From Endomicrobiia bacterium (lineage in GTDB: Bacteria; Elusimicrobiota; Endomicrobiia; PHAN01), in NCBI GenBank assembly GCA_030018875.1, contig JASEHK010000009.1, forward strand, positions 1 to 19,916: a stretch of 19,916 nt of DNA. Direction: 5' to 3'. The position numbers were made by a program, and so were the translations under genes. Each line of letters begins with the position of its first letter. The first letter of the stretch is position 1. Of the stretch, positions 1 through 7,639 are shown piece after piece. Under the pieces are notes generated by a model. That model made no database searches. It was not told where the DNA came from and saw only the letters and a program-made list of their open reading frames with translations.

Positions 1-445
1 GAGACGGGCCGTTGAAAAGAAGTTCCAGAAACTTCGCAACTGCCCAGTTGCCGAACTTAAGGAAAAATCCCATATTCGCGCCATCCCATATCATCGCGCG
101 GGAAGTGCGCGTTCCGACGACCATATCGAACTCGTCGGCATAGACGAGAAACTTTATAATGTCCTCTCCGGCGAATGTGCCGTCGGGTTCGGAAACTATG
201 ACATATTCGCCGGTCGAGGTCTCCAGGCCCTTTCTTATCGCGTTTCCGAAGCCCTGGAGTTCCTGTCGCACGACCGAAGCTCCGCAAGAAGCGGCGATTT
301 CGGCAGTGCGGTCCCGCGAGTTATTGTCTACGACTATGATGTCATCCGCTATGCCGGCGGACTTAAAATCTTCGACGGCGGCGTTTATGTTTTCTTCCTC
401 GTTGTAGGCCGGTAGAACCAGACTTACTCTTTTGTCTTTCCACAT
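1..445 (-). CDS. Glycosyltransferase family 2, polyprenyl-phosphate sugar synthase-like (3' end cut by window)
   Basis: This frame is open from an ATG at 445 to the window edge, giving 148 residues of a longer protein. The N-terminus has the GT2 nucleotide-sugar fold: a VSLVLPAYNEEENI strand and loop (residues 7-20), then DDIIVVDNNSRDRT (34-47). The acidic metal-binding position is SEPDGTF (about 83-89), followed by VVGTRTSRAMIW and GANMGFFLKFGNW. The EPDGTF and GANMG..LK.GNW pattern is typical of GT2 enzymes that load a sugar onto polyprenyl phosphate at the inner face of the membrane. An AAGGA ribosome site sits inside the stop region of the upstream methyltransferase gene, 6 bases away, which implies translational coupling. 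The sugar and acceptor cannot be told. The product may supply the GT-C enzymes of this cluster. Confidence 0.88.
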   Translation of the reverse strand, partial: MWKDKRVSLVLPAYNEEENINAAVEDFKSAGIADDIIVVDNNSRDRTAEIAASCGASVVRQELQGFGNAIRKGLETSTGEYVIVSEPDGTFAGEDIIKFLVYADEFDMVVGTRTSRAMIWDGANMGFFLKFGNWAVAKFLELLFNGPS

Positions 446-451
446 AATTGG

Positions 452-1087
452 TCATCCTTTTTTCGCCACGGCCAGCATTTGTCCGGCGAAAGGTTTGAAC
501 GGCGATTTAATGTAAATCTTTGCGAGGGTGTAGCCCGCGGGCAGGCGACTCTTGAACGAAAACGGCAGAAACCCCGGGACGATACGCTCGACGGTAAATC
601 CCGCGGCGGCAAGCATGTCGCCGATAGATTCGTCCGTCAGGGGAGTAACGTGCGTATAATCATCGTAAAACCGCCCGTGACAAAGACGGAAATTCGGGAC
701 GAGAAGGACGAGCCTCCCGCCGAGCTTAAGCACCCGTTTCATCTCAGCAAGCGCCTGAAAGATTCCGTCCATATTCAGATGCTCCAGAAGATTGCTTGAA
801 AAGCAAAGGTCATACGCCTCCGACGACACTCCGTCGAGTTTGCAGCAGTCGGCAACGAGCGTTTCCACGCCGCGCGCGGCGGATGATTTGACCTCTTCGG
901 CCGCGTCAACAGCCGTTTTCTTTGCGGCGACGACGTTATTTATAAAGTCGCAGTATCCTGCGCCGACATCTATGAGCGATGACGATTCCGTCGCGTAAGT
1001 TTTCCCGATATATTCCGCGACGGCTTTCCAGACGCCGTGCCGTCGGGAATCAGGCGTATATCGCGTGCTGAAATATTTTATATCCAT
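452..1087 (-). CDS. Class I SAM-dependent methyltransferase (Methyltransf_11-like)
   Basis: The 211-residue protein has a Rossmann methyltransferase core. Motif I is LIDVGAGYCDFI (residues 38-49), the acidic residue that normally holds the SAM ribose is D61 in AVDAAEE, and a FSSNLLEHL motif (the usual NxLEH type) follows near 100-108. Its length is normal for a single-domain small-molecule or sugar methyltransferase. It lies 18 bases downstream of the GT39-GT4 fusion gene and 6 bases upstream of a GT2 gene, so the substrate is probably a sugar or lipid-linked sugar of the same pathway. This is inference from context. No good Shine-Dalgarno sequence precedes the ATG. The C-terminus is basic (ending AVAKKG). 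Confidence 0.88.
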   Translation of the reverse strand: MDIKYFSTRYTPDSRRHGVWKAVAEYIGKTYATESSSLIDVGAGYCDFINNVVAAKKTAVDAAEEVKSSAARGVETLVADCCKLDGVSSEAYDLCFSSNLLEHLNMDGIFQALAEMKRVLKLGGRLVLLVPNFRLCHGRFYDDYTHVTPLTDESIGDMLAAAGFTVERIVPGFLPFSFKSRLPAGYTLAKIYIKSPFKPFAGQMLAVAKKG

Positions 1088-1105
1088 AATAAAATCTTTG
1101 GTCTA

Positions 1106-3529
1106 TTATACAAAATAGGCCGTTGACTCGACGATGCCGGCGATTTCTTTGATGAGAGGCGGCCACTCGAACCGCCGCGATTTTGCCGAGCCCGCGCGGA
1201 CAAGCGATTTCACTTTTTCGGTGTCGCGCAAAAGCGCAATCAGTTTTCTGGCGAGATCATCGCCCGACGGCTCGCAAAAAATCACATCAACGCCCTCTTC
1301 GCAGACCTCTTCTATGCCTTTGAGTCGGGTGGAAACGACGGCGACGCCGGCGGCCCAGTATTCAAGAAGTTTCAGAGTTATTACCGTATGATTGGGCGGA
1401 GTCAGGGGGCGTGTTATAACTCCGATGGAGGCGTCTTTCATATAATCGCGGACTCTTTCATAATCCACCCATCCGGTAAAGACACATCTTTTGTAAAGTC
1501 CGCGAATCCTCATTTTCTCGACGATAGACGAGAACTCCCCCCCGCCGCCGACAAAGATAAACTTTGTTTCGGGACAGGCGTCGGCGACTGCTGGAATCGC
1601 CTCCGCGAAAGTCATCGCGCCGTCGGTCTCTTCGAGAGACCCTATGTGTATTATGTTTTTATCGGCGAGAGGCGACTTGACGGACGCGGGCGCAAAGATA
1701 TCCGCGTCAACACCGTCGTAAACGATGGAGATTTGAGCGGGCGACACACCTTTGGCAACGAGCATATTCTTCATAACGCCGGTTACGGCTATCACGGCGT
1801 CGGCTCGGCGAGCGGTATAATACTCCGACCAGAGAAGAAATGGAAGCGCCAGCGTCTCGGCGAGGCTGCGACGGGTGTGGCGGACATATTCGACGTGAAG
1901 GTCGGTTACATCGAATATCAGACGGAAATTGAAGAAGGTTCGCAGAACTGCCGCCGGAAAACCCAAAACGGCATTATGTATGAATACCACGGGAGGCCGC
2001 GCGGCGAATATCTCCCTTGCAAGTATCCGGACGAACTTAAGTGTAAAGACGGCCAAAGCGAAAAATCCGCTCTTGCCTTTTTCGACGGAGGGAAGCCTCT
2101 CGACGCCTATGCCGCCGGCAGTGTCGGTGTCCGACGGAGCGACGAGCAAAACATCGTGCCCGCGGGCTTTGAGCTCCGAGGCCGTCTTAATAGTCCTCAG
2201 CGCCCCGCCGCCCCTCACCGGCGAAACAGAATCGTGCACGGCAACCAATACCCGTAAAGATTCGCCGGGTCTCAATACGGCGGGACGACGGAGAATGGCG
2301 CGGACGGCCGCGAACAGAACAAGCGACGACGATACCGCAAACATCATCATAAAAGGTTCCGAGGGAAGACGGTATCTGGGGATGGAAGCCATAGCGGTGT
2401 TTATGACGATAAAATATAAGAATACCAGTGTTGCGGGAATTGTGCGATAAAAATGCGTGAGCGCCAAAATCAAACCGCAGACCGCCGCCAAAATCCATAC
2501 GGAGTGGGCAGCCTGAATAAACGCCGCGACCGGAGCCGACTTTTCGGCCGCAAGGTTTTTACCGACGGGAACGAACAGGGCGCGAAAGAATCTTTTGGCG
2601 CTCAAGCGCGCATATCCGGCAGGGTCGGAATAAATAGTTTGAAGCGCCAGCCGGAGCGCGAATGAGTCCTGCTGGGCGAAACTCCGGCCTTTCATTTCAT
2701 CGTAGTAATGCTCCATCGTATGCTCGGCGGCGCGGCCGTCGAAAGCGCTTTGAGTTCCCGCCCAGAAAAGCCCGCCTCCGCCCGAAGCCATCGGAGAAAA
2801 TCTGCCGAAGGCCTCGTAATTTCTGACGCTCCACGGAATGAGCGCGGCCGCGTAAACCGCAAAAAAAACTGCCTGGGCGAGAGCGTATTTTTTTAACGAC
2901 GATAATGAACAACCGCGGAAATAGGCCGCAACAATCTCGACGGCGAATATGACGGGCGGCAGGGGGATGGAAGTGGAGCGCGTCATCGAGCAGACGGCAA
3001 AAGAGAATCCGGCCGACGCCCACAAAAATACCGACTTCGATTCGCGCGCGGCGCAATAAAGCGCTACGGAGGCGGCGAGCATAAGTATAAAGAGCGTCTC
3101 AGAGCCCACTATCCCGACATAAACGACCAACGGCGGATAAAAGGCCAGCGCCCAAGACGTGTATTCGGCCGTATTCTCGTCGAAAGACCGACGGGCGATA
3201 TAAAAAACGAGCGGGATTATCAGCGCCGACGCGAAGGCCTGAAAAATCTTTATCCAGAATATCCCGCCGCCGAAAACAAGATAAATCGCGGCCAGAAACG
3301 CGGGATAGACCGGCGGGCGCTGCTGGGTGGGCGCGCCGTCGAATTCAAGAAATCCCCGTCCATGCGACAGATTCACCGAGACGGCGCGCCATGAGACGGC
3401 GTCGTCCCAATTAGCCGGACGATCGGGCGCTACGACGGCGAATAGCGTTCTGACCGTCAACGCCGCCATGAACGCCAGTATCAAACTTCTGTTTTTCTTC
3501 ATAAGTCCGCGAACTCCGCTTAAAGCCAT
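1106..3529 (-). CDS. Two-domain glycosyltransferase: GT39/PMT_2-like GT-C membrane domain fused to a cytoplasmic GT4 domain
   Basis: This is one uninterrupted frame of 807 residues. Residues 1-410 look like a polytopic GT-C enzyme of the PMT_2/ArnT type. They have an early acidic loop motif (NWDDAVSW, 40-47), RPPVYPAFLAAIY (71-83), many hydrophobic helices, PWSVRNYEAFG (232-242) and PRYRLP (384-389) before the last helix. A short basic linker (RAILRRP) leads into a complete GT4-type domain at about 425-807, with a glycine-rich VRGGGALRTI (438-447), YDGVD (604-608), HIGSLEE (628-634), FVGGGGE (659-665) and KLLEYWAAG (720-728). By family, GT-C enzymes transfer sugar from polyprenyl phosphate outside the membrane, and GT4 enzymes use nucleotide sugars inside. 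The basic linker suits a cytoplasmic GT4 domain. The chosen ATG has an AGAGGA site only two bases away; ATG at 3502 is an alternative. It overlaps the upstream radical SAM gene by 10 bases. Confidence 0.87.
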   Translation of the reverse strand: MALSGVRGLMKKNRSLILAFMAALTVRTLFAVVAPDRPANWDDAVSWRAVSVNLSHGRGFLEFDGAPTQQRPPVYPAFLAAIYLVFGGGIFWIKIFQAFASALIIPLVFYIARRSFDENTAEYTSWALAFYPPLVVYVGIVGSETLFILMLAASVALYCAARESKSVFLWASAGFSFAVCSMTRSTSIPLPPVIFAVEIVAAYFRGCSLSSLKKYALAQAVFFAVYAAALIPWSVRNYEAFGRFSPMASGGGGLFWAGTQSAFDGRAAEHTMEHYYDEMKGRSFAQQDSFALRLALQTIYSDPAGYARLSAKRFFRALFVPVGKNLAAEKSAPVAAFIQAAHSVWILAAVCGLILALTHFYRTIPATLVFLYFIVINTAMASIPRYRLPSEPFMMMFAVSSSLVLFAAVRAILRRPAVLRPGESLRVLVAVHDSVSPVRGGGALRTIKTASELKARGHDVLLVAPSDTDTAGGIGVERLPSVEKGKSGFFALAVFTLKFVRILAREIFAARPPVVFIHNAVLGFPAAVLRTFFNFRLIFDVTDLHVEYVRHTRRSLAETLALPFLLWSEYYTARRADAVIAVTGVMKNMLVAKGVSPAQISIVYDGVDADIFAPASVKSPLADKNIIHIGSLEETDGAMTFAEAIPAVADACPETKFIFVGGGGEFSSIVEKMRIRGLYKRCVFTGWVDYERVRDYMKDASIGVITRPLTPPNHTVITLKLLEYWAAGVAVVSTRLKGIEEVCEEGVDVIFCEPSGDDLARKLIALLRDTEKVKSLVRAGSAKSRRFEWPPLIKEIAGIVESTAYFV

Positions 3530-4917
3530 GTCCTCTTGACAAGGGCGACGGCGTGGCGCAGCTGAAACAGCAAATCGCCGACACTTCTTATTTTCATCAG
3601 CCTTCCTGAAAGATAGGAAGGCCTGAGATAAAACGCGCGCACCATTTTCCGACGGAACGCCAGCACGTCTTCGCGCGAAAGATTTTTAGTTCTCATCGCT
3701 ATCTCGGAACCGGACTGATCCATCTGGGCGAAATCCCGACCGATAAGGCCATCGTCGAGGGCTTCGCGGCGAAGAGACGTTCCGTGACGGGGGACGGCCA
3801 CATTGAACGACGCGTAATCCAGCGGCAGCGAAACCGCAAAATCAAGAGTTTCGGCGAGAGTCTCGTCGGTGTCTTCCGGAAGACCCAGTATGAAAGTTCC
3901 CACGGAAGTTATCCCGAGTTCCGAGCATGTCCCGAGAGTCTCTCTTATTTTCTTTTTATCGTAACCCTTGCGGTACTTCGCGAGTATCGCGTCGCTGCCG
4001 GATTCGACCCCGAATATAACCGTGTGGCAGCCGGCGCGACGCATAGCTGAGAGAATTTCCCTGTCGGCAACGTCCACGCGCGAAAACGTGAACCATCCGA
4101 TGTCGAGACGCTCAAGAGCGCGGCACAGCGCAAGCGAATACTCTTTGGACGCGCCGAAAGTCTGCGTGGCGAAAAATATCTCCCGCACTCCCATCGCCGC
4201 GACGGATGAAACCTCGGCGATGACATTCTCTATCGGGCGCTTTTTATAGCCGATTTCAGCGATGACGCAAAACGAACATTTGTAAGGGCACCCGAATTCG
4301 GTAAGGACGGAAGCGAACCGGCGGGCGCGCGAGAAAGGATGGCGGTAGTTTTTCCCGACGAAAAGTTCGTGCATGGGAACGGGGCACGACACTTCGCGCG
4401 ACGCGGCGACGGGGCCGCGGCGGACGACGCCGTCCGTCGAGCGCACCGCGGAGTTTTCAAGCGCGGAGGGGTCCGCGCCCTCTATTATTTTGAGAGCGTC
4501 GCCGTTGGTGAAATCGAGAAGCGCGGCGTCCATAAAATCAAGTTCTTCAAAACGTTTTTCAAAATCTTCCCTCAAAACGTCGCCCGATCCGATGAAAACC
4601 GCCCGTTGCCCGAGCGCTTCGGACAGGCTCTTCAAAAATATTTTATCCTCTTGCCATGAAACCGCTCCAACAAGAAAAACCACGGCATCAGGGGCGAATC
4701 GCGCGGCATCGGCCAAACATTCCCCGACGGACAGCCCGTCAACCACCGCGTCAATGAGCCTGACTTTGAAACGGTCGCCGATGAGGTATCCTGATACCAT
4801 CAGCAGGTCTATGGGCGGAGTTATGTAGTCGGCCTGCGAGGTCTTGGAGCAGTAATAATCGCGGATGTAAAGATTGCGCCCGGGAGGATTGAGAAGAAGA
4901 ACTTTTTTCACAGCCAT
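3520..4917 (-). CDS. Radical SAM protein with divergent N-terminal B12-binding-type domain
   Basis: The protein has 465 residues if started at the ATG at 4917. The N-terminal part (about 1-130) begins KKVLLLNPP and follows the cobalamin-binding (methylmalonyl-CoA mutase-like) fold seen in B12 radical SAM enzymes. However, it has IGSGD where its relatives in this window have GG(P/T)H, and it lacks their GE.E motif. The radical SAM core has the iron-sulfur motif GCPYKCSFC with Cys210, Cys214 and Cys217, then IFGVESGSD (301-309) and FILGLPEDT. The basic C-terminal tail starts FYLRPSYL, as in its paralogues. The start is debatable: GTG at 4911 gives a GTGA overlap with the GT9 stop and has AAAAGGG six bases upstream, so it may be the true one. 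The function is unknown. Radical chemistry on a glycan or lipid is inferred from context. Confidence 0.86.
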   Translation of the reverse strand: MAVKKVLLLNPPGRNLYIRDYYCSKTSQADYITPPIDLLMVSGYLIGDRFKVRLIDAVVDGLSVGECLADAARFAPDAVVFLVGAVSWQEDKIFLKSLSEALGQRAVFIGSGDVLREDFEKRFEELDFMDAALLDFTNGDALKIIEGADPSALENSAVRSTDGVVRRGPVAASREVSCPVPMHELFVGKNYRHPFSRARRFASVLTEFGCPYKCSFCVIAEIGYKKRPIENVIAEVSSVAAMGVREIFFATQTFGASKEYSLALCRALERLDIGWFTFSRVDVADREILSAMRRAGCHTVIFGVESGSDAILAKYRKGYDKKKIRETLGTCSELGITSVGTFILGLPEDTDETLAETLDFAVSLPLDYASFNVAVPRHGTSLRREALDDGLIGRDFAQMDQSGSEIAMRTKNLSREDVLAFRRKMVRAFYLRPSYLSGRLMKIRSVGDLLFQLRHAVALVKRTWL

Positions 4918-6107
4918 CCCTTTTCTCTTATCGCGGCTAATACTTCGTCGGGCGAAATTCTTTCCAGACATTCCGGAGACATGCGCGAACATTTTACGGA
5001 TTTGCCGTCGTGAACGTTCACGCACGGGCTACAGTCTATGTTCTTGAAAAAGATTATGTGCCCGGGCCCCGTCGGACCGTAAATGACCGGCGTCTCGGGC
5101 CCGAAGAGAGACACGGTTCTTGCGCCCACGGCGCAGGCGAGGTGAAGCGGGCCGGAATCGTTGCAAACGGCGAACAGGCTTTTTTTGAACAGATACGCGA
5201 GTTCGCTTATGCCAAGCCGGCCGGCCAAGTTAAGTATTTTGCCTTCGCATGTCCCTCCCGCGGCTGCCTTTATGCGCTCGACGGAATCCCGCTCGACCTT
5301 TGTGCCGACGAAGATTATCTTTACCGACGGAGATAGACGGCATATACCGGCGCAAAGAGACGCGAAGTTTTCGTAAGGCCAACGCCTTTCAAGGGCAAGA
5401 TCGGACGCGTTCGCGTGCATGCAGACAACGGATTCCCCGACGTTCAGGCCTTCGGCGGCAAGGATTTTTTCGACGTTGGACTCGTCGGCGGCCGATATAT
5501 TCGGCGCGGCGCAAGAATGTTCGCGGGACGGCCCAACACCCAAAGCCGAACCGAGGTTCAGAAAGTTTTTGGTTACGTGCCAGTATCTGTTGAACGGAAC
5601 TTTTATGTTGTGCAGGTTGCCTCTTGAGACGGAAAAAGAATGGTATCCGACGCGAACGGGAGCGCCGACGAGATATGTCACGACGGCGGAAAACCTGGTG
5701 AAAAACTCAAGGTCAAAACAGACGTCGAACTTGCGGCGGCGCGCGGCGAGGATGGCGGAAGCCAGACTCAAGAGGAACACGGGAAGTCCCCTGTCCACGT
5801 CAACAGCCATCACGTCGTCGAATATCTCCAGAGATTCGGCGGCGCGCCGGTTGCGCTCAAGCGTCAGAAAAGTTATTTTAGCCGAGGGAAACGCCGCGCG
5901 CAGAGTTTTGACGAGAGGCGACGAAAGTATGATGCTACCCAGCCCCCAGAATTTCATCACAAGAATTCGAGACGGCGGAACGCTCAAAGGCGCCGAGGGC
6001 GCGGGTGATACACCGACGACGGCGAGAAATTTCTGAAGCATGCTAAGCGCCGCGCACAAAAACCACCCCGCGTATTTGTCGGCGGACTTCATCGTTGAAA
6101 GTTTCAT
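4908..6107 (-). CDS. Glycosyltransferase family 9 (heptosyltransferase-like)
   Basis: The 399-residue protein matches the ADP-heptose:LPS heptosyltransferase family. An N-terminal hydrophobic, probably membrane-associating segment (about 13-33) precedes RILVMKFWGLGSIILSSP (47-64), the usual first strand and donor-side loop. The C-terminal Rossmann half has CNDSGPLHLA (315-324), SLFGPETP (333-340) and YGPTGP. A cysteine set follows (Cys359, Cys362, Cys373 and Cys380), a pattern common at the end of WaaF-type GT9 proteins. Family members transfer a heptose or related sugar from a nucleotide donor at the cytoplasmic face of the inner membrane. Which sugar is used here cannot be read. The ATG shares one base with the stop of the upstream radical SAM gene (TAATG) and has GGAG nine bases ahead. 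Its own stop lies inside the start region of the next radical SAM gene. Confidence 0.92.
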   Translation of the reverse strand: MKLSTMKSADKYAGWFLCAALSMLQKFLAVVGVSPAPSAPLSVPPSRILVMKFWGLGSIILSSPLVKTLRAAFPSAKITFLTLERNRRAAESLEIFDDVMAVDVDRGLPVFLLSLASAILAARRRKFDVCFDLEFFTRFSAVVTYLVGAPVRVGYHSFSVSRGNLHNIKVPFNRYWHVTKNFLNLGSALGVGPSREHSCAAPNISAADESNVEKILAAEGLNVGESVVCMHANASDLALERRWPYENFASLCAGICRLSPSVKIIFVGTKVERDSVERIKAAAGGTCEGKILNLAGRLGISELAYLFKKSLFAVCNDSGPLHLACAVGARTVSLFGPETPVIYGPTGPGHIIFFKNIDCSPCVNVHDGKSVKCSRMSPECLERISPDEVLAAIREKGWL

Positions 6108-7639
6108 TATCTCTTTCTCCGTCCGGCGAAATTCAATCCGTTGAAAATACCCCAGAAAACCTTATCGAAAAAAAACGCCGGCCCCTGACCGACGATGGCG
6201 CGGGCGATATTGCGCAACTGCCGCGCGACCCACCTCGGCGAGACGGCTTTTCTCATTATCCATTTTTTAAGCGCCGCGGCGCGCAGGCGCTTGAGCCGTT
6301 CGCCGGATAATCCTCCGCGAAGCGTCACGGCGCCGGAAGCCGCGCCGTCGAAGTCGGCCCACTCGAGCCCCGTCTTCAAAAGCCCCTCTTCGGAGGCGAT
6401 TTCGTAATACCTCGTGCCGGGATAGGGCGTGCAAACACTGACCTGAATTGAGTCCACGTCCAGCGATGCGGCATATTCGAAAGTTTCGCGCACGGTATCC
6501 TCGGTTTCTCCCAAAAGTCCGACGGAAAACGTGGCGTGCGTCTTGATGCCGCGGCGGGCGCAGGCGGCGGCGACGGCGCGGACTTTGTCGAGGTCAACAG
6601 GCTTGCCTATTTTTTCGAGTATCTCCCGTGAGCCGGATTCCACGCCGAACTTTATGCCGATGCATCCGGATGCCGCCATTTTCCGGATGAGTTCTTCGTC
6701 GAGGTTTATGGCGTCGCCCATACAGCTCCATTTAACTCCGATATCGGAACGGATAACGCCATCGGCTATGGCCGCGACGTGGCGGGCGTCTATCGTAAAA
6801 TCGTCGTCGTCGAAATATATCTCGCGGGCGCCATATTTTCGGGCGACGAAAGCCATCTCCGATACGACCCTCTCCGACGAGAAGCGACGGTATTTTCGGG
6901 AACCGTACATAACCTGCGGCCACAGACAAAAATAGCAACCGTAAGGGCAACCGCGCGAGGCGTGCATCTGAACCGCGGGACGGCGCTGGCAGAAACCGTC
7001 CCAGTAAATCGTGGGATCTGCGCAACTGTCCGACGGAAACATATCGTAAGCCGGATACGGGAGTTTGTCGAGCGGCTCGATGACCTCGGAGCGTCCGCCG
7101 TCAACAACAACGCCGTCGCGGGAAAAGCATACACCCTTGACACCGTCGGGGCTTTTGCCCGCAGCGAGGGCTTTCATCAGGCCAAGCAGGGCGAACTCGT
7201 ATTCCCCGCGTATCACATAATCCGGCGAGGTCTCTGGCGACAACACCTCGGCATAATGCGTCGTAACGTGGGTGCCGCCGAAAATTACGACTGCGCCCAC
7301 TTCGCGTTTTATGTGGCCGGCGAGTTCCAAATCCTGAGTTATCGTCGGAGTGGCGGCCTCGAAAAATACCGCGTCGGGCCGAGCGGATTTAATCAGCGCC
7401 AAAAAATCTTCGCGATACATGTCCATCGCCACGCCGTCGGCGGTCTTGACATCGAAACCGTTTTCCTTCAACACCGCTGCGGCATAAGCCAGAAAAAAAG
7501 GAAACGGCAGATAGTGCGGCAGACGGCCGCGGCGTTTTACGCCGGAGTGCGGCCATCGGCTTCCGGCGCGTATGTAATATTTTTCCCAGGCGCCCCCGAC
7601 GGAATATTTAAGCGGCGGGTTGGCGAGGAAAATCTTCAT
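6107..7639 (-). CDS. B12-binding-type radical SAM protein
   Basis: The 510-residue protein has two domains. Residues 1-160 are a cobalamin-binding-type Rossmann domain, starting KIFLANPP, with VVIFGGTHVT (117-126) and IRGEYEF (143-149) at the places where B12 radical SAM enzymes carry GGPH and GEGE. The radical SAM core carries the cluster-binding SRGCPYGCYFC, with Cys231, Cys235 and Cys238. Further family signatures are IYFDDDDFT (274-282), IKFGVESGS (329-337) and VGLLGETEDT (373-382). Enzymes of this architecture use a [4Fe-4S] cluster, SAM and cobalamin, mostly to methylate unactivated carbon or phosphorus, though some do other radical reactions. The C-terminal tail is basic and hydrophobic and less like those of its three relatives. 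The ATG forms an ATGA overlap with the stop of the upstream GT39 gene. The substrate is unknown. Confidence 0.9.
   Translation of the reverse strand: MKIFLANPPLKYSVGGAWEKYYIRAGSRWPHSGVKRRGRLPHYLPFPFFLAYAAAVLKENGFDVKTADGVAMDMYREDFLALIKSARPDAVFFEAATPTITQDLELAGHIKREVGAVVIFGGTHVTTHYAEVLSPETSPDYVIRGEYEFALLGLMKALAAGKSPDGVKGVCFSRDGVVVDGGRSEVIEPLDKLPYPAYDMFPSDSCADPTIYWDGFCQRRPAVQMHASRGCPYGCYFCLWPQVMYGSRKYRRFSSERVVSEMAFVARKYGAREIYFDDDDFTIDARHVAAIADGVIRSDIGVKWSCMGDAINLDEELIRKMAASGCIGIKFGVESGSREILEKIGKPVDLDKVRAVAAACARRGIKTHATFSVGLLGETEDTVRETFEYAASLDVDSIQVSVCTPYPGTRYYEIASEEGLLKTGLEWADFDGAASGAVTLRGGLSGERLKRLRAAALKKWIMRKAVSPRWVARQLRNIARAIVGQGPAFFFDKVFWGIFNGLNFAGRRKR

Noticed and set aside
1105..1110. TATAAT on the minus strand with TG directly before it, ahead of the methyltransferase gene at 452-1087; could be a promoter -10 element.
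   Set aside because: It overlaps the last codon and stop of the GT39-GT4 gene, no good -35 hexamer lies 16-18 bases upstream, and the 18-base gap fits an operon junction.
1388..2257. Plus-strand open frame of 289 codons opposite the GT4 part of the fusion gene.
   Set aside because: The translation has no recognisable fold, is rich in Arg/Gly, and lies fully opposite a gene with clear GT motifs. Long antisense frames are expected in GC-rich coding DNA.
4918..5025. Possible 36-residue N-terminal extension of the radical SAM protein that starts at 4917.
   Set aside because: The extension is Arg/Lys/Ser-rich, lies wholly over the coding end of the GT9 gene, and the cobalamin-type domain normally begins at KKVLLLNPP.
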